64,000 nt of DNA from Methanoregula sp. UBA247 (GTDB lineage Archaea > Halobacteriota > Methanomicrobia > Methanomicrobiales > Methanospirillaceae): contig DADR01000024.1 of the NCBI GenBank assembly GCA_002495055.1, positions 5,227 through 69,226 of the forward strand, read 5' to 3'. A program made the position numbers and the translations under genes. This document shows positions 1 through 9,540 of the stretch, piece by piece. Below the pieces are notes generated by a model. The model made no database searches and was not told the DNA's origin. It was given only the letters and a program-made list of their open reading frames with translations. How positions within the stretch are numbered: the stretch's first letter is position 1; each line of letters opens with the position of its first letter.

Positions 1-2
1 CG

Positions 3-818
3 GAGAAGGACTGTGTAGAGATACTCTCCGGGATCTTTGAAGGCAGGACTACCGGTGCGCCAATCGCGCTGTTCGTGCGCAACCAGGACCAGCAGTCAAA
101 GGATTATGAAGAATTCCGCGAAAAATTCCGCCCGGGCCATGCTGATTTCACGTATTGGGAAAAATACCGGATACGGGATCACCGCGGAGGGGGGAGGAGT
201 TCGGGACGCGAGACCATCGGGCGGGTTGCTGCTGGTGCCGTTGCCGTGAAGTACCTGTCAGCACAGGGTATCTTGGTAAAAGGTTCAATTATTGCAGTGC
301 ACGGCAAAACAGACCCTGGCGAAATACAGCAGGAGATCCTGTCGGCAAAAGAGGCGGGAGATTCTGTAGGTGGTATCGTTGAAATAACTGCCCGGGGGTG
401 CCCGCCTGGTCTTGGCGATCCTATCTTTGGCAAGCTGGACGCCCTCATTGCCGGGGCCATGATGGGTATTGGCGCTATCAAGGGAGTCGAGATTGGTGAC
501 GGGTTTGCCGTGGCCGGAAGGTTCGGGAGCGAGAACAACGATCCGATGACAAGAGATGGTTTTGCAGGCAACCATGCCGGTGGTATTCTGGGAGGCATCT
601 CATCAGGACAGGATATTGTGGTAAGGATTGCGGTCAAACCAACTCCCTCTATTGAAAAGATCCAGAAGACCCGGGACATTCACGGGAACGTGGTTGATAT
701 ATCGGTTAAGGGTAGACACGATCCCTGCATTGTCCCCCGTATTGTTCCAGTCGCTGAAGCGATGCTCGCACTGGTGCTGGTGGATTGTGTGTTGGAGCAG
801 AAGAAGATAATGAGGTAA
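3..818 (+). CDS. aroC: Chorismate synthase, 3' part (5' end outside window)
   Basis: Last enzyme of the shikimate pathway: converts 5-enolpyruvylshikimate-3-phosphate to chorismate with reduced FMN. The reading frame is open from the first bases of the window, so the gene starts upstream and only about 271 residues are present. Family landmarks are in order: GRTTGAPIAL near the left edge, then RPGHADFTYWEKY, then the glycine- and arginine-rich FMN/phosphate site RGGGRSSGRET, and later GDGFAVAGRFGSENND and SGQDIVVRIAVKPTPSI. A GTG at 75 lies inside the conserved region and is not the start. A second shikimate gene (aroD) lies about 4 kb away on the other strand. Identification is secure. Confidence 0.97.
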   Translation, partial: EKDCVEILSGIFEGRTTGAPIALFVRNQDQQSKDYEEFREKFRPGHADFTYWEKYRIRDHRGGGRSSGRETIGRVAAGAVAVKYLSAQGILVKGSIIAVHGKTDPGEIQQEILSAKEAGDSVGGIVEITARGCPPGLGDPIFGKLDALIAGAMMGIGAIKGVEIGDGFAVAGRFGSENNDPMTRDGFAGNHAGGILGGISSGQDIVVRIAVKPTPSIEKIQKTRDIHGNVVDISVKGRHDPCIVPRIVPVAEAMLALVLVDCVLEQKKIMR

Positions 819-979
819 AAAATAATTTAGGTGAATTTAAAATCATTTCCTGATTTTAGCGTATCATCTTTTATTCCAAAATTGAATGATTTTTCAGGGT
901 ACTTTTTTCACAATATAGGATCAGTTCATCGTTTGAAAGTCAGAATCTGCAAAATTGAGCAATCATTTTAAAAAAATGA

Positions 980-1585
980 TTATACCCATTTTCCTATTAC
1001 GATTTGGTCAGTAGTTCCACCGAATCTGAAGGAGGTATCCACAACTCCATCGAGGTTGTAATCAAAGTACCAATAACCGGTTGACGGCCGGAAAATTGCG
1101 ATTCCGTCTTTCCCGTCAGCATCCCAGTCTCCTTTAGTTATTTGGTCGTCATTATTACCGTACCTGAAGGATTGATCGACTAAACCATCGAGATTATAAT
1201 CGAAATACCAGTACCCGGTCGAATTTCGGAAGATTGCGATCCCATCCTGTAGGGTCGAATTCCATTTTCCGGCGATTATCCGGTCCCCGGTACCACCATA
1301 CCTGAAGGATTTATTGGTTATACCATCGAGGTTATAATCAAAGGACCAATACCCGGTTGATGGTTGGAAGACAGCAATCCCGTCCTTCCCATCTCCTTTG
1401 ATAATCTTATCCGTGCTATTTCCATACATGAAGGATTTATCAACAATGCTATCGAGGTTGTAATCGAAATACCAATTCCTGTTTGAAGGTCGGAAGATAG
1501 CGATCCCATCTTTCCCATCCCCATCCCAATCTCCCTCGATAATCAGGTCAGTACTTCCTCCATGGACCTCTTTGTAAGATTTCAT
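980..1585 (-). pseudogene. FG-GAP/VCBS-like repeat protein, probably a truncated remnant
   Basis: Encodes 201 residues made of about five repeats of roughly 38 residues, each around GDWDGDGKDGIAIFRPS, then WYFDYNLDG and SFRYGG. The Asp-rich GDWDGDGKDG loops look like calcium-binding FG-GAP/VCBS repeats of secreted archaeal adhesins or propeller proteins. One internal repeat has lost part of its unit (GDGKDGIAVF without the DWDG segment). There is no signal peptide, and a stop codon lies two codons upstream of the only plausible ATG, so the N-terminal export region seems to be missing. I read it as the 3' remnant of a larger surface-protein gene; a short free-standing cytoplasmic protein is less likely. 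It points the same way as the next secreted gene at 1950-3056. Confidence 0.6.
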
Positions 1586-1949
1586 GTATTAAGGAATGGC
1601 GAACATCGAATGAGAAGGGGAAATTATTTGATTCAATCCTCCGAAGAGAATCGGAATCATCATCCACTCAATCCAGGTCAACTGTTCCTTCTAATTTTCA
1701 GATTATCCTTTATCGTTTTATATCATCGAGATGTACCTAGTTCGAATAATATTAATCATACAGATGAATGTTAATCGAATTGATGAAAAAAAGAGAAGTC
1801 CGCGGTACAATTTCAAAAAAATTTGCTTATGCTTGCAAGAGAATTATGCTCGTTCGATCTCATTCCGGGTTGCCTCACCCTCAAATTCGCGCGACTAGAT
1901 CTTCGATCTTTCTATCGAAAACCAAAAATGTGATCTAAATAAAATATTT
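1586..1949. other. Intergenic region without a supported gene
   Basis: AT-rich, 364 bases. No coding stretch with a ribosome binding site is visible. It carries the palindromic element at 1741-1757, which recurs upstream of the neighbouring secreted-protein gene. Confidence 0.6.
1741..1757. promoter_or_regulatory. Palindromic element TTCGAATAATATTAATC
   Basis: This 17-base element matches 3209-3225 (TTCGATTAATATTAATC) at 16 of 17 positions. Both lie about 155 bases upstream of minus-strand genes for repeat-type surface proteins. The core ATTAATATTAAT-like palindrome suggests a regulator site; a shared AT-rich bias is the alternative. Confidence 0.4.
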
Positions 1950-3056
1950 TTAACTTAAATCAACTGTGTCCCAATTGTTATAAGTGACAATAAATCCACC
2001 ATCCGAAGTCTGAATTATCGTATCTGCGAATACATCAAAGCGAGGATTTTTTACAGGAATTGTACTCTCCCACACCGGAGTCTCATTTCGGTTTAACTTG
2101 ACAACATGCACGCTGCGGTTTACAATTTCTGCATAAATATACCCGGTATCTTTTGTCAGAATAATTGGATAGGTTGCATTGAGAGTTTGCTTTTTGATGA
2201 GAGTTCCATTAGAGCTGAAATGGAACATCCCTGTTTTACCACTACTGAATTCTTCATCAGACAAGAAAACCAGAAAGCCTTCCGGAATCTTAAAGACGGA
2301 ATGCCGGATAAAATTGCTTTTTTCCGGAATAGAGGTTGAATGAATGAAATGCCCTTCCGGATCAAATTGGGATAGCACTATGGTGTAATTATTCCAAACG
2401 AGAGGACCATGAATGAAGTATTCGAGAATAAATCCATGGCTATTTTCCAGTTCAACAACAGAATTCATATCACTGGCACTACTATTCGGATATGATCGTT
2501 GCCAGAGAACGGTACCATTTCTATCGAGTTTCAGGAAAACCGGCCCTGCGATGACAATTCCCCCATCGTCTGTTTCAATTGCCGACCAATAATCTGAGGA
2601 ATTCCCTGTATTCCTGCTCCAGACCTTGTTCCCGTCATGGTCGAGTTTGTAGATCTCTCCTGTATTGAATACCGTTACAAATCCCCCATCATCGGTAAAG
2701 GTAATCGTCGTGGCTTTACCGATTCCAGAGGTATCAAAAAATCTATCCCAGGTAATGTTTCCGGAATCGGAGAACCTGACGACACGTGCCTTGTATTCCT
2801 GCACACAATTTTGACGTTTTGTAGATAACGACCCGGCGGTAACAATACCTCCATCTGGAAGGGGAAAGATGTTAGATATTTGATTTATAATACCTGTATC
2901 TAAGACTTGTGTCCATAACAATGAACCATTCTGGGATATTTTTGTAACAATTACCGTTTGTCTGCTTACCCCGCAGTCTGCGGCAAAACACCCCGCTGCC
3001 AAGAGAACACAAAAAAGGGTCATTAACAGGACAAACATCCTGGAGAGCGGAGTCAT
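1950..3056 (-). CDS. Secreted beta-propeller-like protein
   Basis: A 368-residue exported protein. The N-terminus has basic and hydrophobic segments ending in LLAAGCFAADC, a signal peptide; the cysteine there could allow lipid attachment, but the box is not clean. The body repeats blades of about 45 residues around LPDGGIVTAGS, FTDDGGFVTVF, TDDGGIVIAG and TSDGGFIVTYN, each followed by strands with W-D/W-E or LD.NG, as in PQQ/WD40-type propellers of methanogen surface proteins. Several N-x-S/T sites (NGS, NSS, NGT, NRS) would suit archaeal N-glycosylation. The start is supported by GGTGATGCG directly before the ATG. Function unknown; cell-surface binding is an inference. Confidence 0.8.
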   Translation of the reverse strand: MTPLSRMFVLLMTLFCVLLAAGCFAADCGVSRQTVIVTKISQNGSLLWTQVLDTGIINQISNIFPLPDGGIVTAGSLSTKRQNCVQEYKARVVRFSDSGNITWDRFFDTSGIGKATTITFTDDGGFVTVFNTGEIYKLDHDGNKVWSRNTGNSSDYWSAIETDDGGIVIAGPVFLKLDRNGTVLWQRSYPNSSASDMNSVVELENSHGFILEYFIHGPLVWNNYTIVLSQFDPEGHFIHSTSIPEKSNFIRHSVFKIPEGFLVFLSDEEFSSGKTGMFHFSSNGTLIKKQTLNATYPIILTKDTGYIYAEIVNRSVHVVKLNRNETPVWESTIPVKNPRFDVFADTIIQTSDGGFIVTYNNWDTVDLS

Positions 3057-3655
3057 CGCATCACCTGACTTTTCAGGATTTCTCTTACTACTTCATAAAC
3101 TGATATTTCGAATATCATTTTATTCAATCCTCTATGCCCAGTTTTCTTATAGCAGATTAACATTGTTAAGATTGTCATATATTAATCACTGAGATTCAAG
3201 GCAACCACTTCGATTAATATTAATCGGCAAAATAATCATTCGTCCCTAATTTAACTCACGATTCTTTCTGCTGCTGCATTGGTTACAACAGCCACCTGCA
3301 TGTTGAATCAGATATCAGGCCTGCTATCTTTTCGAAAATCCGGGATACAGTGGAGAATTCCAGCTTAAATCTTCACCCAAAATACTGTCTGACAAATACT
3401 CCCGGGATCCTATCGGGTAGTAATCTTTCAAGGGTAAAATAACCCCGTACCTGGCTCCGATTACCCATTACCCCCTCCGGAAAACCCCGCAAACGGCTTT
3501 GATTGTAATTATCGGGTCTGGCTGCAGATGCAGCAGGTCACATGATTGAGGGGATGACGGAAATTGGAGTTCCAGAGCAGCATTTCATCCGAATGGTCAG
3601 ATTCCTTCTGCGTACCGGAACAAAGGAAAGTATTTTGGAAGAATAACCTTATCTT
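3057..3655. other. Intergenic region, 599 bases
   Basis: Contains the promoter region of the secreted protein at 1950-3056, including the palindrome at 3209-3225. A 34-codon frame at 3542-3646 on the plus strand has no convincing start signal and no recognisable family. Nothing else is supported. Confidence 0.55.
3209..3225. promoter_or_regulatory. Palindromic element TTCGATTAATATTAATC
   Basis: Contains the perfect 16-base palindrome CGATTAATATTAATCG (3211-3226). It nearly repeats the element at 1741-1757. Half-site-like copies (GATTAAC, TTAATC) occur nearby at about 3165-3190 and at 1770-1776. Regulatory role inferred from position and repetition only. Confidence 0.4.
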
Positions 3656-4546
3656 TCAGCGTGGACTCTTCCCGGTCACGACCGGATTATCAGGGTACGA
3701 TGACCATTCGGTGAACCCTCCTTCATACATAAGAACATCAGGGTATCCAAGATAGTATTTGAGTACAAGGAAGACCGCAGTCGCCGATCTTCCTGTCCCG
3801 CAGGAACAGATAACCGTTTTCTCCGGGGTGATATCCTGCGAGAACAGGATCCTGCGTAGCTCAGATTCCGTTTTTAACAGGGTGGAATTCCCTGCATCCA
3901 TCATGAGTGCTGCAGGCAGGTTAATGGCACCGGGAATATGACCCGGCCTGGCCCACGTACCCTGACCCTCGTACAGGGATGATGGACGGGTATCCAGTAA
4001 AACGACGTCGGGCTCATCTTTTAACCGTTTACATTCCTCATACCCTGCCAGAAAATTGATCTGCACATCCGGAGTAAATGGTGAAGGGCAGGCAATTCCG
4101 GAATCTGTTCCAACCGGACGGTTTTCTGATCTCCATTGCAAAAAACCGCCATTGAGTATCTTCACCTTCCGGCATCCGAACCGGGCCAGGCAATAGGCAA
4201 CGAGAGTCTGTTCGAACCCGTCATTCACGGGTTGTAACAAGGGTGTCTTTGGTTTGCTGTCCGAGTAGACTACAACCGGACGGTCCTCCTCAATCCCCAT
4301 GGTGGAAAGTATGATTTGTGCTGCTTCCGGGGAGATCCATCGGGTGGGGATTTTTCCGATATGCATCCGCAGCAGGGATTCATGCAGGTATATGGCGCCG
4401 GGGATATGGTTCCCGATATAGGAGTGACTGCTCTGACGGCAATCTACGATCAGCAGACGAGGATCGTCAAGGTGATCGGCCAGCCATTCAGAAGATACCC
4501 AGCTGACCAGAGGGTATTCAGGCTTTGTTGATGTTGAAACAATCAT
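3656..4546 (-). CDS. sseA: Thiosulfate/3-mercaptopyruvate-type sulfurtransferase (tandem rhodanese)
   Basis: Two rhodanese domains in 296 residues, the usual length for the family. The N-terminal inactive domain carries LIVDCRQSSHSYIGNHIPGAIYL; the C-terminal domain carries VVLLDTRPSSLYEGQ and the active-site loop ICSCGTGRSA, with the catalytic cysteine of the CGTGRS loop near residue 249. It ends with the conserved YEGGFTEWS. The enzyme moves sulfane sulfur from thiosulfate or mercaptopyruvate to an acceptor in the cytoplasm; which donor is used here cannot be told. The gene stands alone. No clear Shine-Dalgarno site precedes the ATG, so it may be leaderless. Confidence 0.93.
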   Translation of the reverse strand: MIVSTSTKPEYPLVSWVSSEWLADHLDDPRLLIVDCRQSSHSYIGNHIPGAIYLHESLLRMHIGKIPTRWISPEAAQIILSTMGIEEDRPVVVYSDSKPKTPLLQPVNDGFEQTLVAYCLARFGCRKVKILNGGFLQWRSENRPVGTDSGIACPSPFTPDVQINFLAGYEECKRLKDEPDVVLLDTRPSSLYEGQGTWARPGHIPGAINLPAALMMDAGNSTLLKTESELRRILFSQDITPEKTVICSCGTGRSATAVFLVLKYYLGYPDVLMYEGGFTEWSSYPDNPVVTGKSPR

Positions 4547-4664
4547 GTGTGTTCGTCCGGCTGGTACCCGGTGTCAGGAGAGGGCCGGAATCCTCTATCC
4601 GCCGTCTGTGACTTTGAGATGATATATCTTATGCCTAAAAATAAGGGAAACCAAAGTCTGGATT

Positions 4665-5309
4665 TTAGCAACTGCAATCCCCGTTCATTAGTTCCCTGAG
4701 CCTGATATATTCTTCAACAGAATATTGCCCGGCGGCAGTGGGAGATCCTATACTACAGTAGATAAACTGTGAACCAAACAGGGGAAGGATCGCACGTGCA
4801 TACCGGTACTGTGCTCCCATCACCCCGGTACAGAGAGGTTTTTGTATCGCATGGGTGAACTCGATGAGTTCGATAATATCCTTTTTGTGATGGGGAGTGA
4901 CGATAATTTTTACAATATCACCAAACGCCCTGAGGTCACGCTCCAGCATAAACAACTCGGGAAGGGGCGGCATCTCTCCGGTATGATGTGAGGCAATGAT
5001 CTGCTTTCCGGCTTTTTTTATCTGCGGGGTATACGATGCAAACCGCTGCTCAACATCAACATAATCAACGTGCGGTATAACCGGCATGAGCCTCTCAATC
5101 CATTCTTCAGCGTCACCGAAAAACTGCCCGCCTTCCGGTGCAGAGCGGATTGTGGCGATAACGGGTAACGTACACCCTTTTTTACAGGTTTGCACGATAC
5201 TCACCGGATCACCCGTTATCAGATCAAACCGGAGCTCGACAATGTCGGCCCCCTGAGCCTGTGCACGGGCTGCGTGAGCCGGATCCGTGAGCGCTGCGAC
5301 AATCTTCAT
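4665..5309 (-). CDS. aroD: 3-dehydroquinate dehydratase, type I
   Basis: Third step of the shikimate pathway: dehydration of 3-dehydroquinate through a Schiff base. The 214-residue protein begins MKIVAALTDP and shows ADIVELRFDLI, PVIATIRSAPEGGQF, the histidine segment IIASHHTGE and the Schiff-base lysine in DIVKIIVTPHH, ending with SPTAAGQYSVEEYI. An ATG 36 codons further upstream is in frame, but its extra residues look nothing like the family, so I place the start at 5309. It lies within 5 kb of aroC, and the window thus carries two steps of aromatic amino acid synthesis. The gene is divergent from the membrane-protein gene at 5477. Confidence 0.95.
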   Translation of the reverse strand: MKIVAALTDPAHAARAQAQGADIVELRFDLITGDPVSIVQTCKKGCTLPVIATIRSAPEGGQFFGDAEEWIERLMPVIPHVDYVDVEQRFASYTPQIKKAGKQIIASHHTGEMPPLPELFMLERDLRAFGDIVKIIVTPHHKKDIIELIEFTHAIQKPLCTGVMGAQYRYARAILPLFGSQFIYCSIGSPTAAGQYSVEEYIRLRELMNGDCSC

Positions 5310-5476
5310 GTGCACAGTCTGTTTTTGCGTGCAGGATAAAAAAAGATGTACCCTTATAATCTGTATGCCGATCGTACCATGGTCACCTCTGTCACGGATT
5401 ACCGGAGGTCTATTCATTCTCTCTCGTACCGGAAGATACCAGTTTATCCTTTTTCAATTCTAATCCTGTCACAGCG

Positions 5477-6013
5477 ATGGAGCATGTCCCGGTTCCCCCT
5501 GGTATGTGGCAGCTGACCCTTACGATTACCCGTGGTTTCTTTCTGGTGGTGCTGCTGCCCCTGGCGCCTGCATATCTCTTCGATATCTCCATCACCTCTG
5601 CACTTGCCCTCATCACCGGCACGTTTATCATCGAATATGGTGCGGCCGCGCTTGGTATTGGCCTTGGCCTTCCTCCTCTCTACATCCTGTATGTCCTTAC
5701 CTGTATTGCTCTGGGGGTTACCCTCACCCTGTTTGATATTTTTGACTTCCTGGGGATTCATTCAAAAAGAGTATCACAGTTCTTAAAAAGGTCAGAAGAA
5801 CGGGCAGGACGTTCGATATTTTTAAAAAAGTACGGGATATATGGTCTGGTACCCTGTGTGATCACGTTTGGATTTTATGTCTGTCCCCCGGTCTCATGGG
5901 TGCTGGGGTGGCCGCGGGACAGGTCTGTCCTGCTGATAATGACAGGATATATCACCATCTCCATGGTAACGATTCTTGCAACTATCGGATTTTTCAAAAT
6001 TATTAATCTGTAG
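5477..6013 (+). CDS. Small multi-pass membrane protein, possible small-multidrug-export (COG2426) family
   Basis: A 178-residue protein with about five hydrophobic segments (roughly 15-37, 40-60, 65-92, 122-145, 155-177) separated by a basic cytoplasmic stretch (HSKRVSQFLKRSEERAGR). The segment LKKYGIYGLVPCVITFGFYVCPP followed by SWVLGW resembles the re-entrant second half of COG2426/PF06695 proteins, but the match is weak, and the function named for that family is itself poorly tested. It ends 13 bases before the U32 gene and is probably co-transcribed with it. I do not assign a substrate. Confidence 0.6.
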   Translation: MEHVPVPPGMWQLTLTITRGFFLVVLLPLAPAYLFDISITSALALITGTFIIEYGAAALGIGLGLPPLYILYVLTCIALGVTLTLFDIFDFLGIHSKRVSQFLKRSEERAGRSIFLKKYGIYGLVPCVITFGFYVCPPVSWVLGWPRDRSVLLIMTGYITISMVTILATIGFFKIINL

Positions 6014-6026
6014 CTGAGAGCGGGTT

Positions 6027-8678
6027 ATGCAGCCATATTCTCAAATCCGGAAAAAAACAACTCTCCCTGAGCTTCTTGCACCGGCAGGATCACCCGATGC
6101 ATTCAGGGCAGCAGTAGCTGCCGGTGCTGATGCAGTGTATCTGAGCGGGAAGAGGTTTGGCGCCCGGAAATTTGCCCCGAATTTTACAGATGCCGAAATT
6201 GAAGAGGCAGTAGAGTATGCCCACCGGCGGGATGTCAGGATCTATGTAACGATAAACACGCTTATCCATGACCGGGAACTTAAAGGCATTGCAGAATACT
6301 TAATCTGGCTCTATTCAATCGGTGTTGATGCCGTTCTCGTTCAGGATTTAGGGGTACTTGCCCTTGCCCGCGACATCGTACCGTTATTACCGCTTCATGC
6401 CTCAACGCAGATGACTATCCATAACACAGACGGCGTCAGGTGGGCAGCAGAACAGGGATTTTCCCGGGTTGTCCTTGCCCGTGAGTTGTCACTTGAAGAA
6501 ATAACCCGCATCGCACAGGAAACAACACAGTATACGATCGGTCTTGAAGTGTTTGCCCATGGTGCACTCTGCTATAGCTATTCAGGTTTATGCCTGCTCT
6601 CCTCCGTAATCGGGGGAAGAAGCGGGAATCGCGGCATGTGTGCACAACCATGCCGTAAACCCTACACGATGATAACTGCAGACAGGGATGACTATGGCAG
6701 ACCGACCGGCATTCAGGACCTTCCTGCAACAGAGCAGTATCTGCTTTCCCCAAAAGACCTCTGCACATTTGAAAACCTTCCCTATCTTGTCAACTCTCCG
6801 GTAGTTTCCCTGAAAATCGAAGGGCGCATGAAATCACCGGAATATGTCTCAATGGTTGTGAGTACCTACCGGCAGGCTCTCGATGCGATTGCAGAGGGAC
6901 GGGCATATATCTCCGAAAATGCCGTACAGGACCTCTGCCTTGCCTTCAACCGCGGTCTGACCGCAGGATATCTTTTTAAAAAACGTGGTGCCGACATCAT
7001 GGGAAGAGATGCACCGGACAACCGTGGGATTTTCTTTGGTGTGGTGAACCGGTATGATAAAAAATCAAAGACGGTAACGATCAGACCCCTGTCAGGAAAA
7101 ATTCCCGGTCCCGGGGACGGACTGCTTTTCACCCATCCGAAAAACTCTCATCAGGAGTTTGGTTTTTCCCTGAATACTGTCCCTTCTCGAAAAGACGGGG
7201 AAATTACCCTGAAGGTTCCCCGTATGGTTGAACCCGGTACGAAGGTCTTTATCACTTCCTCTGCAGAATTTGACATGCGGGCACGGCAGATTATTGCACA
7301 TCCGCCGCCCGGGTTACGACATCCTGTGCCGCTCGATCTTCATGTCAGGATCGATGCTGAGGGAAAACCGGTAATCGAAGGTCTGGTCCATTCCAGGATC
7401 AGGGGACAAATACGGGTTATCCATTGCCCCGATTTTAACCTGGTGCCCGCACGGTCTTCCCCGTTAACCCATGAACAGATTGAACTGCACCTGAAAAAGA
7501 GCGGCGGTACCCCGTTTGTTATCGATAATTTTTCCCTTGACTATGGGGGAGGGGGTTTTATCCCGATTGCCCGGCTGAACCATATGCGCCGCGAATTCCT
7601 GGGACTGGCTGAAGAGATGATGGTGACCAGTTCCCGTCCTTCTCAGGACAGTGTTGAATGTTCAATCCAGCGCTGGAATGCGCAAAAACCCCATGTTGTT
7701 CCCCCCCTCCCCCCTCCCGGAAGCAGCGTCACCTCTTCATTGCTGGTACTGGGGCTCTATGCAGATTCCCTTGATGGTGTGCAGGGGGCAGTGGAGGGAG
7801 GGTGTGATGTTGTCTATTTCGAGCCAGGGTTCACGTCCGATGCGGGAAAAAGCAGGACAATTTCCCGTTTTCTCCCAGTAGAGTCGCAAATTGTCGCTGC
7901 TGGAACTATGTGCCATGACGCCGGTATCCGGTTTATTCTCAAATTTCCCCGGATCACCCGGAACAATGAGCTTGAAGGACTGCTTCTCCTTCTGGCAAAG
8001 GGATTGCACCAGGACATCGGCGGCTATATGGTGGAAAATTGTGGCACTGCCCATGCACTTTTCCGTAGGTATCCGAAAACTGTACTGTTCGGGTCCGGGG
8101 GGCTCAATATTTTTAATCATGGTGCAGTCTGTCACCTCGCTTCCCTGTTTTCCTCGCTTACTCTCTCTCCGGAACTATCGCGCGATGAAATCAGACTCCT
8201 GATCCAGAGTGCTGTATCGCAGCGATGTTTGCCATCATTTGCCCTTCTCGTCCAGGGGAACAGTGAGGCAATGGTTTCTGAAGACTGTATTCTCCCCGTA
8301 TGGCCGCACAGCAGGGGGCAAACAGGTGAACCGGATAATTCCCCCTTCCTTGGGATCAGGGATTCAAACGGGTATATATTCCCCGTCCGTGTTGATGGTG
8401 CGAGCCGGTCGCATATTTACAATTCCTCAGAGCTGTGCCTCATCAATCACCTTCCGTCACTTCACCGGATGGGGATTAACGAAGTGATCATTGATGCACG
8501 CGGGAGGACACGTCCCTATGCGCGAGACATGACCGGTATCTACAAAAAAGCACTAGTCCTGGTACAAAACGGGATCAAAGATAATGATCAGCAGCTGGAA
8601 CTCCTGAAAGATTCCGTAAAACACTGTGCTCTTGGGGGAATTACAACCGGGCACTACACCCGCGGCCTGAAAGAATAA
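6027..8678 (+). CDS. Peptidase U32 family protein with extra C-terminal domains
   Basis: 883 residues. The N-terminal TIM-barrel part starts LPELLAPAGSPDAFRAAVAAG and continues with YVTINTLIHDREL, VQDLGVLALAR and HASTQMTIHN, the standard U32 signature. A cysteine cluster follows (GALCYSYSGLCLLSS, then RGMCAQPCR, about residues 184-211), as in U32 members thought to bind an Fe-S cluster. The ending beyond the DUF3656-like middle is a second barrel-like section (LGLYADSLDGVQGAVEGGCD onward). Bacterial relatives of this large class (RlhA) are needed for 5-hydroxycytidine 2501 in 23S rRNA, so an RNA hydroxylation role is a fair hypothesis; true protease activity is doubtful. It follows the small membrane gene by 13 bases. 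Confidence 0.88.
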   Translation: MQPYSQIRKKTTLPELLAPAGSPDAFRAAVAAGADAVYLSGKRFGARKFAPNFTDAEIEEAVEYAHRRDVRIYVTINTLIHDRELKGIAEYLIWLYSIGVDAVLVQDLGVLALARDIVPLLPLHASTQMTIHNTDGVRWAAEQGFSRVVLARELSLEEITRIAQETTQYTIGLEVFAHGALCYSYSGLCLLSSVIGGRSGNRGMCAQPCRKPYTMITADRDDYGRPTGIQDLPATEQYLLSPKDLCTFENLPYLVNSPVVSLKIEGRMKSPEYVSMVVSTYRQALDAIAEGRAYISENAVQDLCLAFNRGLTAGYLFKKRGADIMGRDAPDNRGIFFGVVNRYDKKSKTVTIRPLSGKIPGPGDGLLFTHPKNSHQEFGFSLNTVPSRKDGEITLKVPRMVEPGTKVFITSSAEFDMRARQIIAHPPPGLRHPVPLDLHVRIDAEGKPVIEGLVHSRIRGQIRVIHCPDFNLVPARSSPLTHEQIELHLKKSGGTPFVIDNFSLDYGGGGFIPIARLNHMRREFLGLAEEMMVTSSRPSQDSVECSIQRWNAQKPHVVPPLPPPGSSVTSSLLVLGLYADSLDGVQGAVEGGCDVVYFEPGFTSDAGKSRTISRFLPVESQIVAAGTMCHDAGIRFILKFPRITRNNELEGLLLLLAKGLHQDIGGYMVENCGTAHALFRRYPKTVLFGSGGLNIFNHGAVCHLASLFSSLTLSPELSRDEIRLLIQSAVSQRCLPSFALLVQGNSEAMVSEDCILPVWPHSRGQTGEPDNSPFLGIRDSNGYIFPVRVDGASRSHIYNSSELCLINHLPSLHRMGINEVIIDARGRTRPYARDMTGIYKKALVLVQNGIKDNDQQLELLKDSVKHCALGGITTGHYTRGLKE

Positions 8679-8771
8679 CAGGTACCGGGTATCCTGTCCA
8701 AATATTCATCATTATTGAACCTAAAAAGGGAGTATCAAAGAATTATACAAGAACAGGAATGAGGAATTATT

Positions 8772-9440
8772 ATGTCTTCACCATTGATTCTGATAAATGC
8801 AAAAACCTTCCGGGAAGGAATGGGCAATCGCGCCCATATGATCGCAAATGCCGCACAACTCGTGGCGCATGAAAGCGGAGTTACTATCGGGATCGCACCG
8901 TCATATATCGATCTCCACCCGCTCGCTCACCATTTCGCAATCCCGGTTTACGCACAGCATGTTGACGGTTTTGAACCCGGAGCTCATACGGGGCATATAA
9001 CTGTTGATGCAATAAAAATAGCCGGCGCTGCCGGATCGCTTATTAACCATTCGGAGAAGCGTCTCGCTCTTGCCGAGATAGAATTGTCAGTCAGGGCTTT
9101 ACAGGCGCAAAAACTCATTTCAGTTATCTGTTCGAACAACGAAAGCACGAGTGCCGGTGCAGCAGCACTTGCCCCGGAGTATGTGGCTATTGAACCGCCG
9201 GAACTTATCGGGAGCGGTGTATCGGTATCAAAAGCCAATCCTGATATTATCAGGAAATCTGTTGCAGCAGTTCATGCAGTCAATCCGAAGGTTAAAGTAC
9301 TGACCGGTGCCGGTATCCAGTCAGGGGAGTGCGTGAAGATAGCTGTTGATCTTGGAACCGATGGTGTACTGCTGGCATCAAGTGTGGTAAAAGCAAAAGA
9401 ACCCGCAGTCGTACTGCGCGATCTGGTCTCAAAACTCTAG
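8772..9440 (+). CDS. tpiA: Triosephosphate isomerase (archaeal short form)
   Basis: Interconverts dihydroxyacetone phosphate and glyceraldehyde-3-phosphate. The protein is 222 residues, the shorter length typical of archaeal tetrameric enzymes compared with about 250 in bacteria. Catalytic residues are visible: Asn9 and Lys11 in LINAKTF, His93 in INHSEKR, and Glu141 in AIEPPELIGSG; the phosphate-binding GAGIQSGE and LLASSVVKA motifs follow. The start is preceded by GAGGAATTATT. With the FBP operon at 19-22 kb it covers the triose part of gluconeogenesis. It is transcribed alone, and an oligo-T tract follows the stop. Confidence 0.97.
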   Translation: MSSPLILINAKTFREGMGNRAHMIANAAQLVAHESGVTIGIAPSYIDLHPLAHHFAIPVYAQHVDGFEPGAHTGHITVDAIKIAGAAGSLINHSEKRLALAEIELSVRALQAQKLISVICSNNESTSAGAAALAPEYVAIEPPELIGSGVSVSKANPDIIRKSVAAVHAVNPKVKVLTGAGIQSGECVKIAVDLGTDGVLLASSVVKAKEPAVVLRDLVSKL

Positions 9441-9540
9441 CAGGATTTTTTAAAAACAAATTTTTGGTTTACTTTTTGATTGTGTCCGTTTGTTCGTCAG
9501 AAAGGATGATCCGTGGGAGGTTTTTTTTAATCTTTGCCAC

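Noticed and set aside
3542..3646. 34-codon plus-strand frame, MIEGMTEIGVPEQHFIRMVR onward
   Set aside because: Looks slightly protein-like, and an IVIIGSG string lies just upstream in another frame, but there is no ribosome binding site, no family and a frameshift would be needed.
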